Of a stretch of DNA of 64,000 nt, positions 22,134 through 32,660 are shown piece by piece (the first letter of the stretch is position 1; each line of letters starts with the position of its first letter). Both the position numbers and the translations under genes were made by a program. This DNA is from Amphiduros pacificus (taxonomy: Eukaryota; Annelida; Polychaeta; Phyllodocida; Hesionidae), in assembly GCA_949316495.1 (NCBI GenBank), contig OX439010.1, positions 4,903,001 through 4,967,000 of the forward strand, written 5' to 3'. Below the pieces are notes generated by a model. That model saw only the letters and a program-made list of their open reading frames with translations. It ran no database searches and had not been told where the DNA came from.

Positions 22134-23708
22134 ATCTGCATTTTGTAGGAATTTCTCAAAGAAATCATTGCTTAAGACATGAGACAACTGATTCACGCAT
22201 ACTGGGGATTTGTTTGACTCTCTGTCAGTTTTCCCTGGTAACATTAAACGTCCATATGCAAATACGTGGGCAAAATATTATGCCAAGATTCCCTGTTCCT
22301 CACGAGTTGAGAAACTGAAAACCACATTTGCAGTTGCGTAAAACCTCATCCATTAAATTCCTCCCGATAAAGACATCATTATCATGAAAAAAAAAATATA
22401 GATAAATTTTGATTATCTTATGCAAAGTGTTCAGTAGATTAATTTCAAAACTTACATCATTTCATTATTGCTTTAATGATTGATTGCGAACGGGGTTCCC
22501 GCAGAGATACAGGAAATAAGAAAATATCCACTTTGTTTATGCTAATTAATATTTGGTTTTCTGCGAGGCAGGATTCTTTCCGTGAGTCATAGTTTGCTAT
22601 CTTCTCTTGTATTAATATAAGCAAGTTTTCTAATTCAAATACTCTTGAAATAAACATAGTTATTTGAATTATTCAACTTTGGTCCATTGCAAAACAGGTG
22701 CACATTCTAATTATAGCTCTAAATAGTGTAGGAGTAATGGAACTTTAATAATTCAATGCTCAGTTGGTAGAATATCAAACATGAGTACATTACTAAGTAC
22801 TATTGGTATTGTTGTGGCTTTCATCCAGAGTTCCTGCTTGATTCTCCTGATTCAGAACTAACCAAAAAAAAAAACAACAAAAAAACAAGAAACAAAAAAA
22901 ACCAAGAAACAAAAAAAAAACAAATAATAAATAAATAAAAAACAACAGATTTTCACTGTTATGGCAAAGAGAGAAATATGTTTTGAGGGATATAGGATAG
23001 GGGATATTGAGGGTTAATATACGGCATTCTCTGGCAGAGGTTGAGCAGTGGGGGAATATATTGGTTCATTCATGTAAGTAGCACAGAGCTATGAGGCTCC
23101 CTCACATGTGGACCAGTTTACAGTGTGTATCTGGTGTAAACACTTCCGCAGAACATTCTCTCAGTTCTTCCACGTTCTATCTGGCCTGTTTTCTCCCCAC
23201 TTCTCCGTTAGTGCCATTATTGCATATTTGCCTGAGAGTGAAACTATTATGTGTGTTAGAAAACATGCTATATATCATTTTTTTCTGCCTTAAACCGGTT
23301 GCAGGTATAACCACTCCCGACTCGCCTGGTATTCACCTCGGGAATGTCTATCAGTCTTCTGCTTACTATAACTTTACGCTCACTGTCTTAATGCGAATGG
23401 TGATATGACATATCCTGTGTTGTGTACATATCTGAAAAGTCTAGTTTTTCTGGAAGTGGGTAGTAGATTTAATGCAATGTTTATTCTCACAGCAGGAGTA
23501 CTAAGTTTGTTTTGCAAGTCTGAATATGACACAGATAAATCTCAGGCACATATTATGATATCCAGTCATCTACCAAATTCAATTAAGTCAACAGTGACAT
23601 AGTCACATTGGCGTGAAAAACAATTATTTGGGCATAGGACCATAGTTGTATAACAAATGTATTTTTTTAAAGTTATATGAACAATGTAGAACTGAGCTCA
23701 TCACCTGA
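22134..23708. other. Unique sequence, nothing recognised
   Basis: Non-repetitive except for an A-rich tract at 22860-22947. A 105-codon plus-strand frame (23091-23408) is not recognisable. Confidence 0.55.
22860..22947. repeat. A-rich low-complexity tract
   Basis: Runs of A interrupted by C and AAC, then AATAAATAAATAAA, on the plus strand. It may be a retroposon tail, but no body is recognised upstream. Confidence 0.85.
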
Positions 23709-23892
23709 ACAATTCCTTCTCAAGAAACTGCTTGCCAATTAGGTGACGTCACCGGCGTCTCATAACCGGATTTGCAGTTCAATCATCTCTTGTGATCTGA
23801 ATCATTAATCCGGGAACTTAGATTGGCGTGCGCATCTCCCGGAACTGACCACGTCACCTAATTGGCAAATAGTTTCTAGGGTAGGAATTGTT
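23709..23892. mobile_element. MITE-like element with about 42-bp imperfect inverted termini
   Basis: The left terminus (from 23709, AACAATTCCT, then AGAAACT, then GCCAATTAGGTGACGT) is matched in reverse complement by the right terminus ending GGAATTGTT at 23892. Roughly 35 of 42 positions pair. The interior of about 95 bp has a weaker nested inversion (CCGGATT and AATCCGG) and no open frame. A non-autonomous DNA transposon is the simplest reading. I could not find a clear target-site duplication, so the superfamily is left open. The left arm holds GGTGACGTCACC, a 12-bp palindrome with a full CRE. Confidence 0.5.
23744..23751. promoter_or_regulatory. Perfect CRE inside the MITE-like left arm
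   Basis: TGACGTCA, the palindromic CREB/ATF site, sits in GGTGACGTCACC (23742-23753). The right arm has CCACGTCACC at the matching place, so the palindrome is specific to the left copy. Confidence 0.4.
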
Positions 23893-25579
23893 GCTTGTCG
23901 GGACATTCCTCAATTAACCAATGGGAGTGAATTTAGCAACATAATAAACTATGTACATGATTGGCGTCGTCAGGATATGTATGTATATATTGCGCTGAGT
24001 ACTGATATCCATGCAAGTGAGTTACATAATGCAATGTTGCCACAAGTCATTATAATCACATAAATAACAGGAAAACTTCATTGCTTCTGTAAATAGACTA
24101 ATATTGCAAAATTTGTATGATACGGCTGTAAACGGAACAGGAATTGATTTACTTAGCCTTAATATTAACAGATAAAGTAATCACGTTCCGATATTTTGCA
24201 TTTCGGTTTCCCGAAAATAACAACCCAAATATCTACCAAAGCTCCAGAATTTCATTTTGGGACGTTTATGCACGCTAAAGAAACACCGATCTCGATTCAG
24301 TTAACAAACGCCGCTTTTGAAAACCTTTTCACCCTCGATGTCCTCTAAAAACTAAAGTTACACAGATCTTAATGTTCCTTTCTTCAAGATAAGGACCCAG
24401 TAAGCAATACCTTGGCCAAGAATGTGATTTTGTTTAAAGTGGTTGGGCTTATTTCAGATATGTCTCCTATTGCCTTTGCTTCATACCTAATGAGAAGGCC
24501 GTTCCGTACTTGTATCAGACAGCTCCATATTTTCCCGCTTTTCAGTACATTTCTTTAGAGGATTCTTTTAGATGCTGAGGGCTGCAATGTGGAAGACGTG
24601 AATGAGCTGAAGAGACAGGAAAAACTATTATGTATCTTGAAGCCCCTCTCCCTTTTCATATTATGGCATAAGCCAGGCTCGGTTAATGGTTTTGGAGCAG
24701 GCGCAAAATGTACCCCTCCCTCAAGCCATCGCTTCCGCATTCAAACAAATAACAGGGAAGGCCTGAGATATTATTTCTTCAGATAGAATGTCTACTACTT
24801 TGCATAAGTATACCAGCGTCTGTTGGCAAGCTATGAAAGATCACATGATCATATTTGCGTCTGCGCAGTGGAAGACCCTAACATAAACCAGATACAAATA
24901 GGTCATGAAACGTGGTGGACTTTCCTCCTGAATGCAATGTGAGGTGATCGTTATCCTCTTGGGAAAACAACTCCTCCTTTTCAGTAATATGAGAAATTCG
25001 TGAGATTTTTACTTTGAATGAAGTTATTTAGTTGATATTTGCACGTGGAAAAAAGGCGTTACAAGAAATATTTCCACTGCGTCAAACCTGTTCATGGGTT
25101 CTGGTTTTAGTGAACTTCAAAAAAGTTTCCTCACAAATCAGAGTAAAAAGAGCCAACAAGCGTTTTATAAGACAATAAATTTAGCCTAATGTCTTGCAGA
25201 GATAGTGACCTTACAGGTAATGCGTCTAAAGTGAAAACCTAAGTCCTTGTTAAATATAAAACAAGAAAGGTAAAGCGCGATACGGAACGGCAGATCATTG
25301 TGCATTTTGAGCAGCTCTCGTGGACAAACGAGGTCAGGGCGTTTTAACAAACCAAAATAAACATCGCGGTATGCCCTGATCCCTGGCCCCGTGGCACCGC
25401 CAGGGTTACTCTGGGCTCCGTCATGTGGCTGTAACAACCTTAACACACACATCAGGTTTCGCAGATATCCTGTCTGCCAACATTGCTCCAAAGCGAGGCT
25501 CTCAAATGTTTGCCACAACTGGCTGCTCTTTTTATGTTATCGTCTTACATGTGTTTCTGGTGGCAGCGCCTATTTGAGT
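23893..25579. other. Unique sequence, nothing recognised
   Basis: No gene is supported. A 110-codon minus-strand frame (25186-25518) lies in slightly GC-richer DNA but matches nothing I know. Confidence 0.55.
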
Positions 25580-25721
25580 CTTGATGGACCCCCTTGATGG
25601 TCTCCATTGATGCCCCCCTTGATGGCCCCCTTGATACCCCCTTGATGACCCCTTGATGCCCCCTTGATGACCCCTTGATGGCCCCTTGATGCCCCTTGAT
25701 GCCCCCTTTGATGGCCCCCCC
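25580..25721. repeat. C-rich tandem repeat, about 10-14 bp unit
   Basis: About eleven copies of CCCCTTGATG with variable C-run length and optional GGC or AC insertions. Confidence 0.9.
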
Positions 25722-26360
25722 TCTGATATACTTACAAACTTACATAACAACATTATGCTAATTCACAGGTCACCAGAATATCCAGATCTGAACCAACTTT
25801 TGCCTATTATTTAACTATTAAGTGGTCCGTCTCACATCCACCAGGGGGCGCTCTTTGCTGTAACAGCCGGTCACTTTTTTGCTGACAAGTTGAGCCCGTG
25901 TTAACCCTTGTGGTGTAACCTCGTGTCACAAGAGGACGCTGTGAGATAGTCGGCACGTGACTACGAGGCCCCAGGACCCCATCCCTTCCCATCATATTAC
26001 CCCAGAGATTGGGCACGTGCACATACTTGAATGACAAAAAAACCCAAGGTGTTTCTGCATGAGGCGTGAGGTAACTAGGTGAAAAATGCCTGACATCCTG
26101 CTGGGCGATACAAGTTGTCTGTTGGCCGGCCCCTGTAACCATATGGCATCAAATGTGTGCATCCTTCACAAACACGGCCATAAACCAGCCCTCCACAAAC
26201 CCTAGTTCTTCATCCTTATAAAACAGCCCAATGTCAAATCCTATTGTTTCTTAAATTTTGAAACGTAAAAATCGAGAGGTCCATGTTTTTTATGATGGAA
26301 AAGATGTAAGCACCATCCCATTCTAAGACGTGACCTACTTATGTATTCTAAAACACTCCC
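25722..26360. other. Unique sequence carrying the best CTCF-like site
   Basis: Moderate GC, with two GCACGTG E-box contexts (25953, 26014) and a consensus CTCF site at 25838. A 111-codon minus-strand frame (25807-26142) is not recognisable. Confidence 0.5.
25838..25852 (+). promoter_or_regulatory. Consensus CTCF-type site
   Basis: CCACCAGGGGGCGCT matches the CTCF consensus CCASYAGRKGGCRSY at all 15 positions. CTCF is present in most bilaterians and its core motif is conserved, so an insulator or loop-anchor role is plausible though unproven. Confidence 0.55.
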
Positions 26361-26826
26361 CCACCTATACACTGGATGGCTATAGATATACCACCTATAC
26401 ACTTGATTGCTATAGATATACCACCTATACACTTGATGGCTATAGATATACCACCTATATAATTGATAGCTATACATATACCACCTAAACACTTGATGGC
26501 TAAAGATATACCGTCTAAACAATTGATGGCTATAGATATTCCACCTATACAATTGATGGCTATAGATATACCACCTATACAATTCTTGGCTATAGATATT
26601 CAACCTATACAATTGATGGCTATAGATATACCACCTATACAATTCTTGGCTATAGATATTCAACCTATACAATTGATGGCTATAGATATACCGCCTATAC
26701 AATTGTTGGCTATATACATACCACCTACACACTTGATGGGTATAGATATACCTCCTATACAATTGATGGCTATAGATATACCACCTATACACTTAACTAT
26801 GTTACTTATACACTGGCTATAGATAT
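26361..26826. repeat. 30-bp minisatellite, about 15 copies
   Basis: The unit contains GGCTATAGATATACCACC and TATACAATTGAT. The 30-bp period keeps several frames open on both strands (for example Tyr-Arg-Trp-Tyr-Ile-Tyr-Ser-His on the minus strand), which is a by-product of the array. Confidence 0.96.
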
Positions 26827-27665
26827 GCCTTTGGTCCAGATTTGGCATGGCTGCATTTTGTGTAATGCCTCATGCATCGACCATGGTCTGCAGTACAAAG
26901 GGTGTAAAACAACACCGTCTTTGTCAATATTTACTCAATCGTTTCATCTCACATGTTGCTGTCAGCCCTAGACCCGTTTCAACGTTTTGATTTTAAACCG
27001 AGCAAACATACCGGGATGCCAAATTTCCTCAAGAAAATCACGTCGATGGTTTTGTGCACATTAAGAAGTCTCTGCTATGTCTCATGGGGTATTCTATCGG
27101 GTGTGATGAGATGAAATGTGCCGAGCACTGCCAGGATTTATATATCTCCTAGATAAAAAACTACTACCAAAAAGCATAGAGCCAAGAAGTATGCTTGTAA
27201 AATATTCCACTTTCATATTGCTTTTATAGCATGCAAATAAGATATACATGTGTGTGTTTATACAGAATTTGAATGTTTATATTTATATTTCAGAGAATTT
27301 CTTTTATTTTTGGTTGGATATGTCCTGAATCTTCTTTGAATATTTCGTTCTAATTGTACTAATTTGATTGCACACATCATCAATTTTATTGCTTTATCCC
27401 CAAAACTCACATAAAAATGGGATTGCATAAATAAATCATCAATGATAGACACAATATTTCTAACTGTAATATTTGTGCAAAGGGGCAACCTATTTCCATT
27501 ATGAAAACTGTGTTGCTTTCTGTACAGCGCTATGATATTCATTATAACATGCCCACGTTACTGTATGAGTACACCATATTGACCTGAGCATAATTGTTGC
27601 TTCAACAAAAACATATGATACATTCAATCTGATTGATGTCACCGTGAAAACAAACATTTCAACAC
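26827..27665. other. Unique AT-rich sequence, nothing recognised
   Basis: No gene or element is supported. Confidence 0.6.
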
Positions 27666-27666
27666 T

Positions 27667-27720
<54 letters not shown>
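27666..27720. repeat. (CA)n(TA)n compound microsatellite
   Basis: About seven CA dinucleotides run directly into about twenty TA dinucleotides. Confidence 0.97.
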
Positions 27721-27722
<2 letters not shown>

Positions 27723-27732
27723 TTATAACATA

Positions 27733-28810
27733 TATATGATTCACCCATTCCTGTGATAAGCTCCATTTTATCTTCTACAGCCACTTTGTCACTTTGTCAC
27801 AGATATGAAAAACTTATTAATCAAAGATATGGGTGTATATGTTTGGCAGAGACTGTGCTAATAATAAGCTAGGTAGGTGGCGCTCTGTTGAACTATGGGG
27901 CCTTGTGGTTGTTTGAATGCACTCGCATAACACAGCATAATCACTGGCACTCAGCACAGTGCCGCCACTGGCCACCCTCCCTAGCCACATACAATAGATT
28001 ACTTGCTATAAATGTGGGTGGTAGTACCTTTATGGTGGTACCCAGCTTATTACTATGTACTCAGGTCCCATGAAACAGGCAAACATGACTGGGGAGCATA
28101 ACTCTATCACCCTATACTCACAATCGGAAAACACACAGACAGTTGCCATATCTGAGACAAAGTCCTATTTAGGTCATATCTGTGTCAAGGTCATTTCCGG
28201 TCCACAGCTAGATCTTAGATCAATTTTACATATCATTATACAAGAAAAACTGATAAACTTAAAACTTAAGAACATTTATAAAATTAGACTGTGTTTTTAA
28301 AAATGTGTTTTGTGTGGTTTGCTGTCCTAGGATAGAAATGTAGAAGTCATATAGCAACATGCGATGGTCTCATCAAGACACAAGCTCCAAATGTCACAAG
28401 TCCATGTCTAGAGGACATTCACAGGGTAACACAGACAAAGCATACCTTATCTCTCACTGAAAGTCAGTTACAGTCAATTTACAATGGTGCAAGTTTTGCA
28501 AATTGGTGAGATGGCAGCCAGTCAAGCCAGTGTGTTGTAGTATCCCTTGTGTGCTGCAGGGCCTAAGCTTTAATGCAGTCAGTATCATAACATGACACTG
28601 GCAAGTCACATTCAACTTATCCATTAGATGACACAAATACCAATGCATGCAAGACTGCCTCAGTGCCCTATGATTCAAAATTGCATAAAGTCTCCAGACA
28701 TCTTTACATAATGAGCAAGTCGACATATATCACACAACAACAACAGGATAGATGTTAAGAACTATATACACTAATTCCCTATTCAAATATTATTTTTTAA
28801 TAATGTAGGT
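27733..28810. other. Unique sequence with paired nuclear-receptor half-sites
   Basis: No gene is supported. A CTCF-like site lies at 27870-27884 and the RORE/ERR pair at 28166-28193. Confidence 0.55.
28166..28193 (+). promoter_or_regulatory. RORE followed by ERR/NR5A half-site
   Basis: TATTTAGGTCA (28166-28176) matches the ROR/Rev-erb monomer consensus WAWNTAGGTCA exactly, and TCAAGGTCA (28185-28193) is the exact ERR/NR5A site on the same strand. Use is unproven. Confidence 0.4.
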
Positions 28811-28878
28811 CTCATCACGAAATGACTGAAATAGTGTTGAAAGTGATGTTAAACCCCAATCAAACAAACAAACAAATC
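28805..28878 (+). mobile_element. SINE-type 3' tail, fragment
   Basis: The segment reads TCATCACGAAATGACTGAAA, then TAGTGTTGAAAGTGATG, then TTAAACCCCAATC and ends in CAAACAAACAAACAAA. From memory this order (GACTGAAATATTGTTGAAAG, then a GTTAAACCCC block, then a 4-bp simple tail) is shared by abundant tRNA-derived SINEs and their partner LINEs in molluscs. Only the 3' end is visible; no A/B-box head was found upstream, so the copy is 5' truncated or the head has decayed. Confidence 0.55.
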
Positions 28879-28919
28879 ATTCCACTTGATGCCAGAATTC
28901 TTCGTTAAGTTTGTCAAAA

Positions 28920-29105
28920 CGTGTTAGGCCCTACAACATTTTAAGCATTTCTCGATTAACCTCCAGCCTCCACGGCTTGTCTACCGCTATCACAAAGGAA
29001 TTTGAGGCCAACACAATGTGTGCGAATGCATTCACCATTACTCAGCTTTCTATTCCCCGACGACGCTCCCAAGTCAGATATGTTCGCTTATGTTAAGGAA
29101 CAAGT
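28920..29105 (+). repeat. Dispersed repeat family, copy A
   Basis: GTGTTAGGCCCTA opens this segment, followed by GCATTTCTC, ACCGCTATCACAAA, CAACACAATGTGTGCG and GATATGTTCGCTTATG. The same ordered blocks recur at 44514-44735 (copy B) and, less well, at 52106-52268 (copy C). No open frame or inverted termini are apparent. It lies just behind the SINE-type tail, so the two could be parts of one composite element. Confidence 0.6.
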
Positions 29106-30340
29106 ACACTAAGACCATTTATATTTATCATAATATGTACTTTTTACTATGAAACATCGCGTAGCTTTACCCCAGCTCGATCATTGCGAAGTGTCCGGAG
29201 TAGATAATGTTCTTAATATCTATTTATCTTGCTTTCATAGTGAGGCCAGGTTTGATCTCAACCATTAAGCACACCTTCTGCCCTGTCTGGCAGTGTAAAG
29301 CTCAGAATTTATGAACTCCAACACCATAATGCCCCACAATGCTCCCATAAAGCCGCAAGGATTTCACTGCACTCATAAAGTATATAAAATCATCGATTAT
29401 CTGACTGCTGTGGACAATTTGTACTGGCAGACTAACGAGCAATACTAGCGACTATGGGTCTGCCCGTACACAAGAATCCAACACTCGAAATTCACATTAT
29501 TGTCAAAACAAATGGAATTCATATCATATATATAAATACACATTTAGCATTATATGTACTTATGCAGTTCATGACTAGGCAATCCTATGTATGCGTAATT
29601 GTATCCCCATTCAAATGTATTTTTTTCTGAACTCACTTAATACAGAGATATTGATCAAACAGTTTCATTTTAAATGGCTCAGTTTCATTAATGAACTGCT
29701 CACTAGCTGTTTGCAGTGCATTCCATTTCAATATTGTCATGAGCCATTTGTACATGTAAAGAATCATGAGTTGGGCGTTTGACAGTTCTGTTTTAGACCA
29801 CGTGATTGTGCACTGACAGATGAGTCTGACATTGACAGCAGATGACAGAGGTCAGTCAGAGACGCTATTTGTGCAATCATTCAAATGACAGACTTGGTAT
29901 AATTACAAATAACTGTCACAATGACATTTGGAACATTTAGGATTTGCATAGCAAGTGTATTTGTCCCTTTGATAACGACTGACCTATACCATAATTCAAA
30001 ATTATCGTGTCAATATTTTTTGAACATCTATGTTATTCACAATTGTATGTAAAATATGTCATACATAATTGCTATGACTGTTTTTTATCATCATGATAAC
30101 CATTCTTATAAGCAATTATAGCAATTTACAAACAGGAAAATGCAAAGTTTTATATATATGTCTATATATGCCAGACAGTGTGACATCCAAGTAAATAATG
30201 AAAAAGACAAGATAGCAATGGAGTACACTTTTCAATCACATCACATGAATAATATTATGCGAGAGTTGATGCAGAAAGTGACAGGCAGTCAGACTAGCTT
30301 GACACGAAACAAATAGAATCTCTGCCTGTCCCACGTGATT
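29106..30340. other. Unique AT-rich sequence, nothing recognised
   Basis: No gene is supported. CACGTG E-boxes lie at 29799 and 30332. Confidence 0.6.
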
Positions 30341-30727
30341 GAGACGGGATGAATTTAGAATGAGGCTGCCTCAGGCGGGATGAATTCAGAGTGAGGCTGC
30401 CTCAGACGGGATGAATTCAGAGTGAGGCTGGCTGAGACGGGGTGAATTTAGAGTGAGGCTGCCTCAGGCGGGATGAATTCAGAGTGAGTCTGCCTCAGAC
30501 GGGATGAATTCAGAGTGAGGCTGGCTGAGACGGGGTGAATTTAGAGTGAGGCTGCCTCAGAAGGGACGAATTCAGAGTGAGTCTGCCTCAGACGGGATGA
30601 ATTTAGAGTAAGGCTGCCTCAGACGGGATGAATTCATAATGAGGCTGCCTCAGACGGGATGAATTCAGAGTGAGGCTGCCTGAGATGGGATGAATTCAGA
30701 GTGAGGCTGCCTGAGACGGGGTGAACT
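30341..30727. repeat. 31-bp minisatellite, about 12.5 copies
   Basis: Units join GACGGGATGAATTCAGAG and TGAGGCTGCCTCA. Recurrent variants are GGGGTGAATTT and GGCTGGCTGA; most copies contain an EcoRI-type GAATTC. Confidence 0.96.
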
Positions 30728-31113
30728 CAGCTGCCATTTTGTATGTGGATGATGTCCCTGTCTGGCATGTATATTAGGATTATGTTATTTCAAGGTTAAT
30801 TGCTAATGTTATATATGACATTAATTGGACCGTCATTAGGAATATGTGATCTGTTGAAGAGGAGGATACCCAACAATAAGTTCAACTCTATCCATTTTAA
30901 CTTTGCATCACTATAATAAAGATGCGTACAAGTGTACCCCGCCAATAAGGAGAGCGGTGTTCATTTTAACTTGGTATCACTTTAAGAACTACAGTATACT
31001 TTCTCATTTTGCATCATTATAATAAACGTGCCTACATTTTTAGTAGTAATAATCAGGCCAGTTTCCTGCAAAGCCTCGAAACCAACTGTGATACATTAAT
31101 AGCTTTCATCCAT
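30728..31113. other. Unique AT-rich sequence, nothing recognised
   Basis: Non-repetitive spacer between two arrays. Confidence 0.6.
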
Positions 31114-31403
31114 GTATGTACCACTCTATGGGAGCCTGGCACCACGTATGTCTCTGTACCACTCTATGGGTGCCTGGTACCACGTATGTCTCTGTACCAC
31201 TCTATGGCACCACGTATGTCTCTGTACCACTCTATGGCACCACGTATGTCTCTGTACCACTCTATGGCACCACGTATGTCTCTGTACCACTCTATGGGCG
31301 CCTGGCACCACGTATGTCTCTGTACCACTCTATGGCACCACGTATGTCTCTGTACCACTCTATGGGCGCCACGTATGTCTCTGTACCATCTATGGGTGCC
31401 TGG
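31114..31403. repeat. 30-bp minisatellite with 39-bp variants
   Basis: The basic unit joins CTCTGTACCACTCTATGG and CACCACGTATGT. Some copies carry an extra GCGCCTGG or TGCCTGG insertion. All forms are multiples of three in length, so plus- and minus-strand frames stay open (Val-Pro-Leu-Tyr-Gly series) without indicating a gene. Confidence 0.95.
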
Positions 31404-31668
31404 CATTAACACAAATATGAACAGATGTAGGGGAAATGTAATCTCTAAATTTTGTTTGAAAGCTTTTAAATGTCTTTCAGGATTTTATCCTAATTCCTTT
31501 GTAAGCTTCAGATTTTAATGCAGAACAATTACTCAGCCTATCAGTCACTATTGTCACCAGCACACGGCTTGTTCCTTCAAACATCCTCACACTTGTCTCA
31601 CACTGCCACGATCCATACATATTATGTTAAGTGAACAAAGATACCAAATGGGATTTGTCTTAAGTTTT

Positions 31669-32325
31669 CTAACAATAGAAATAATGAAAATGGGCTTTAG
31701 GCGCATGATGTAATTGCGTGAAGAGTGTAAGATATTGATACCATAAGACGACGTAATACGCATGCGCAAGCCAACTTTTGGCTAGACTCTTGAAAGCTTT
31801 TTTTTCGATGGTGAATGTGGAGAAGAAAGATTCATGAAATGTGTTAAACTTGTTAGCATGGAGAATATCTGTTTCCCGGTGAGTGTAGCCTTTGGGCTGA
31901 CGCTGATGCCGGTAGCAACAGTTATTCTTCTTGGCATCTTCTGGCGGAAGTTGATGCCATTCATTTACGACGTGGTTGGGGTAGTATTCTGGTGGGTTGT
32001 TGAGGGGTGCAGGTTCACCCCAGGTCTGGGACAGCTGATGGAAGGGAACCGGGGACTGGCTTGCCATTTGCTTCACCACAGAGGTGCTTCTGTCTTTCTG
32101 GCAGGCTTTGATGGCCTTCGATAGTTGACCACATTCTTGCCCAACAAGTAAATTCAATTATGGTGTTGTAAAGGCGGGGAACAAAATGATGTCTGACGTG
32201 TAAGCTTGGGGATAAGTGTAATTGAAGTGGATGACCAAATATTTCACGTTTCCATCATTTAGCCCGGGGCATTGGTCATCCCAGGCGCTGCTGAAGTCTG
32301 AGGAGATTCTACTTTTTGCTTTGAT
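31669..32325 (-). other. Frame-consistent open stretch with one internal stop; possible exon or pseudogene
   Basis: Reading the minus strand from 32325, one frame is open for 56 codons, meets a single TAA (32158-32160), then stays open in the same frame for 163 more codons. The block is GC-richer than its flanks between about 31850 and 32330. Upstream residues include SSAWDDQCPGLNDGNVKY and VIHFNYTYPQAY; downstream ones include ECGQLSKAIKACQKD (a C-x9-C spacing) and NNPPEYYPNHVVNEWHQLPP. These look like protein rather than noise, but I recognise no family. CTCCTCAG|AC at about 32300 would serve as a splice acceptor. It could be a decayed gene copy, two exons of a host gene, or chance. Confidence 0.3.
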
Positions 32326-32465
32326 TTATAAAGGGAATTGAGCTTGGGCATTGCCGGGCTCTGTATATCACACGTAGGTTACCCTCAGAGTATCGTCCTT
32401 GGGAGGCTGGAAAAAATGATACAACTGATGCCGGGGAAAAGAACGCATTGTCCCGACACTATTAG

Positions 32466-32660
32466 GGGCTGAATGGGGGCTGAATGAGGGCTGAATGAGT
32501 TCATAACTCTGACACTAGTGATTGGGGGCGGAATGGGGGCTGAATGAGGGCTGAATGGGGGCTAAATGAGTTCATAACTCTGGCACTAGTAACGGGGGCT
32601 GATTGGGGCTGAATGAGTCCATACCTCTGACACTAGTAATTGGGGGCTGAATGGGGGCTG
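32466..32660. repeat. Nested GGGGGCTGAAT tandem repeat
   Basis: Units of 11 bp (GGGGGCTGAAT) are grouped in blocks of about 60-68 bp separated by GAGTTCATAACTCTG and ACACTAGTAAT. Three blocks are clear and a fourth is partial. Confidence 0.88.

Noticed and set aside
21824-22318. 164-codon frame through the CAGCGGACTA repeat as a repeat-protein gene
   Set aside because: The 10-bp repeat keeps all three frames open; flanking residues show no domain and no splice or start context supports it.
26241-26848. 183-codon Tyr-rich frame and overlapping plus-strand frames
   Set aside because: These arise from the 30-bp array and are open on both strands.
31834-32124. 96-codon plus-strand frame with a hydrophobic segment
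   Set aside because: It is antisense to the more protein-like minus-strand frame and is probably its shadow.
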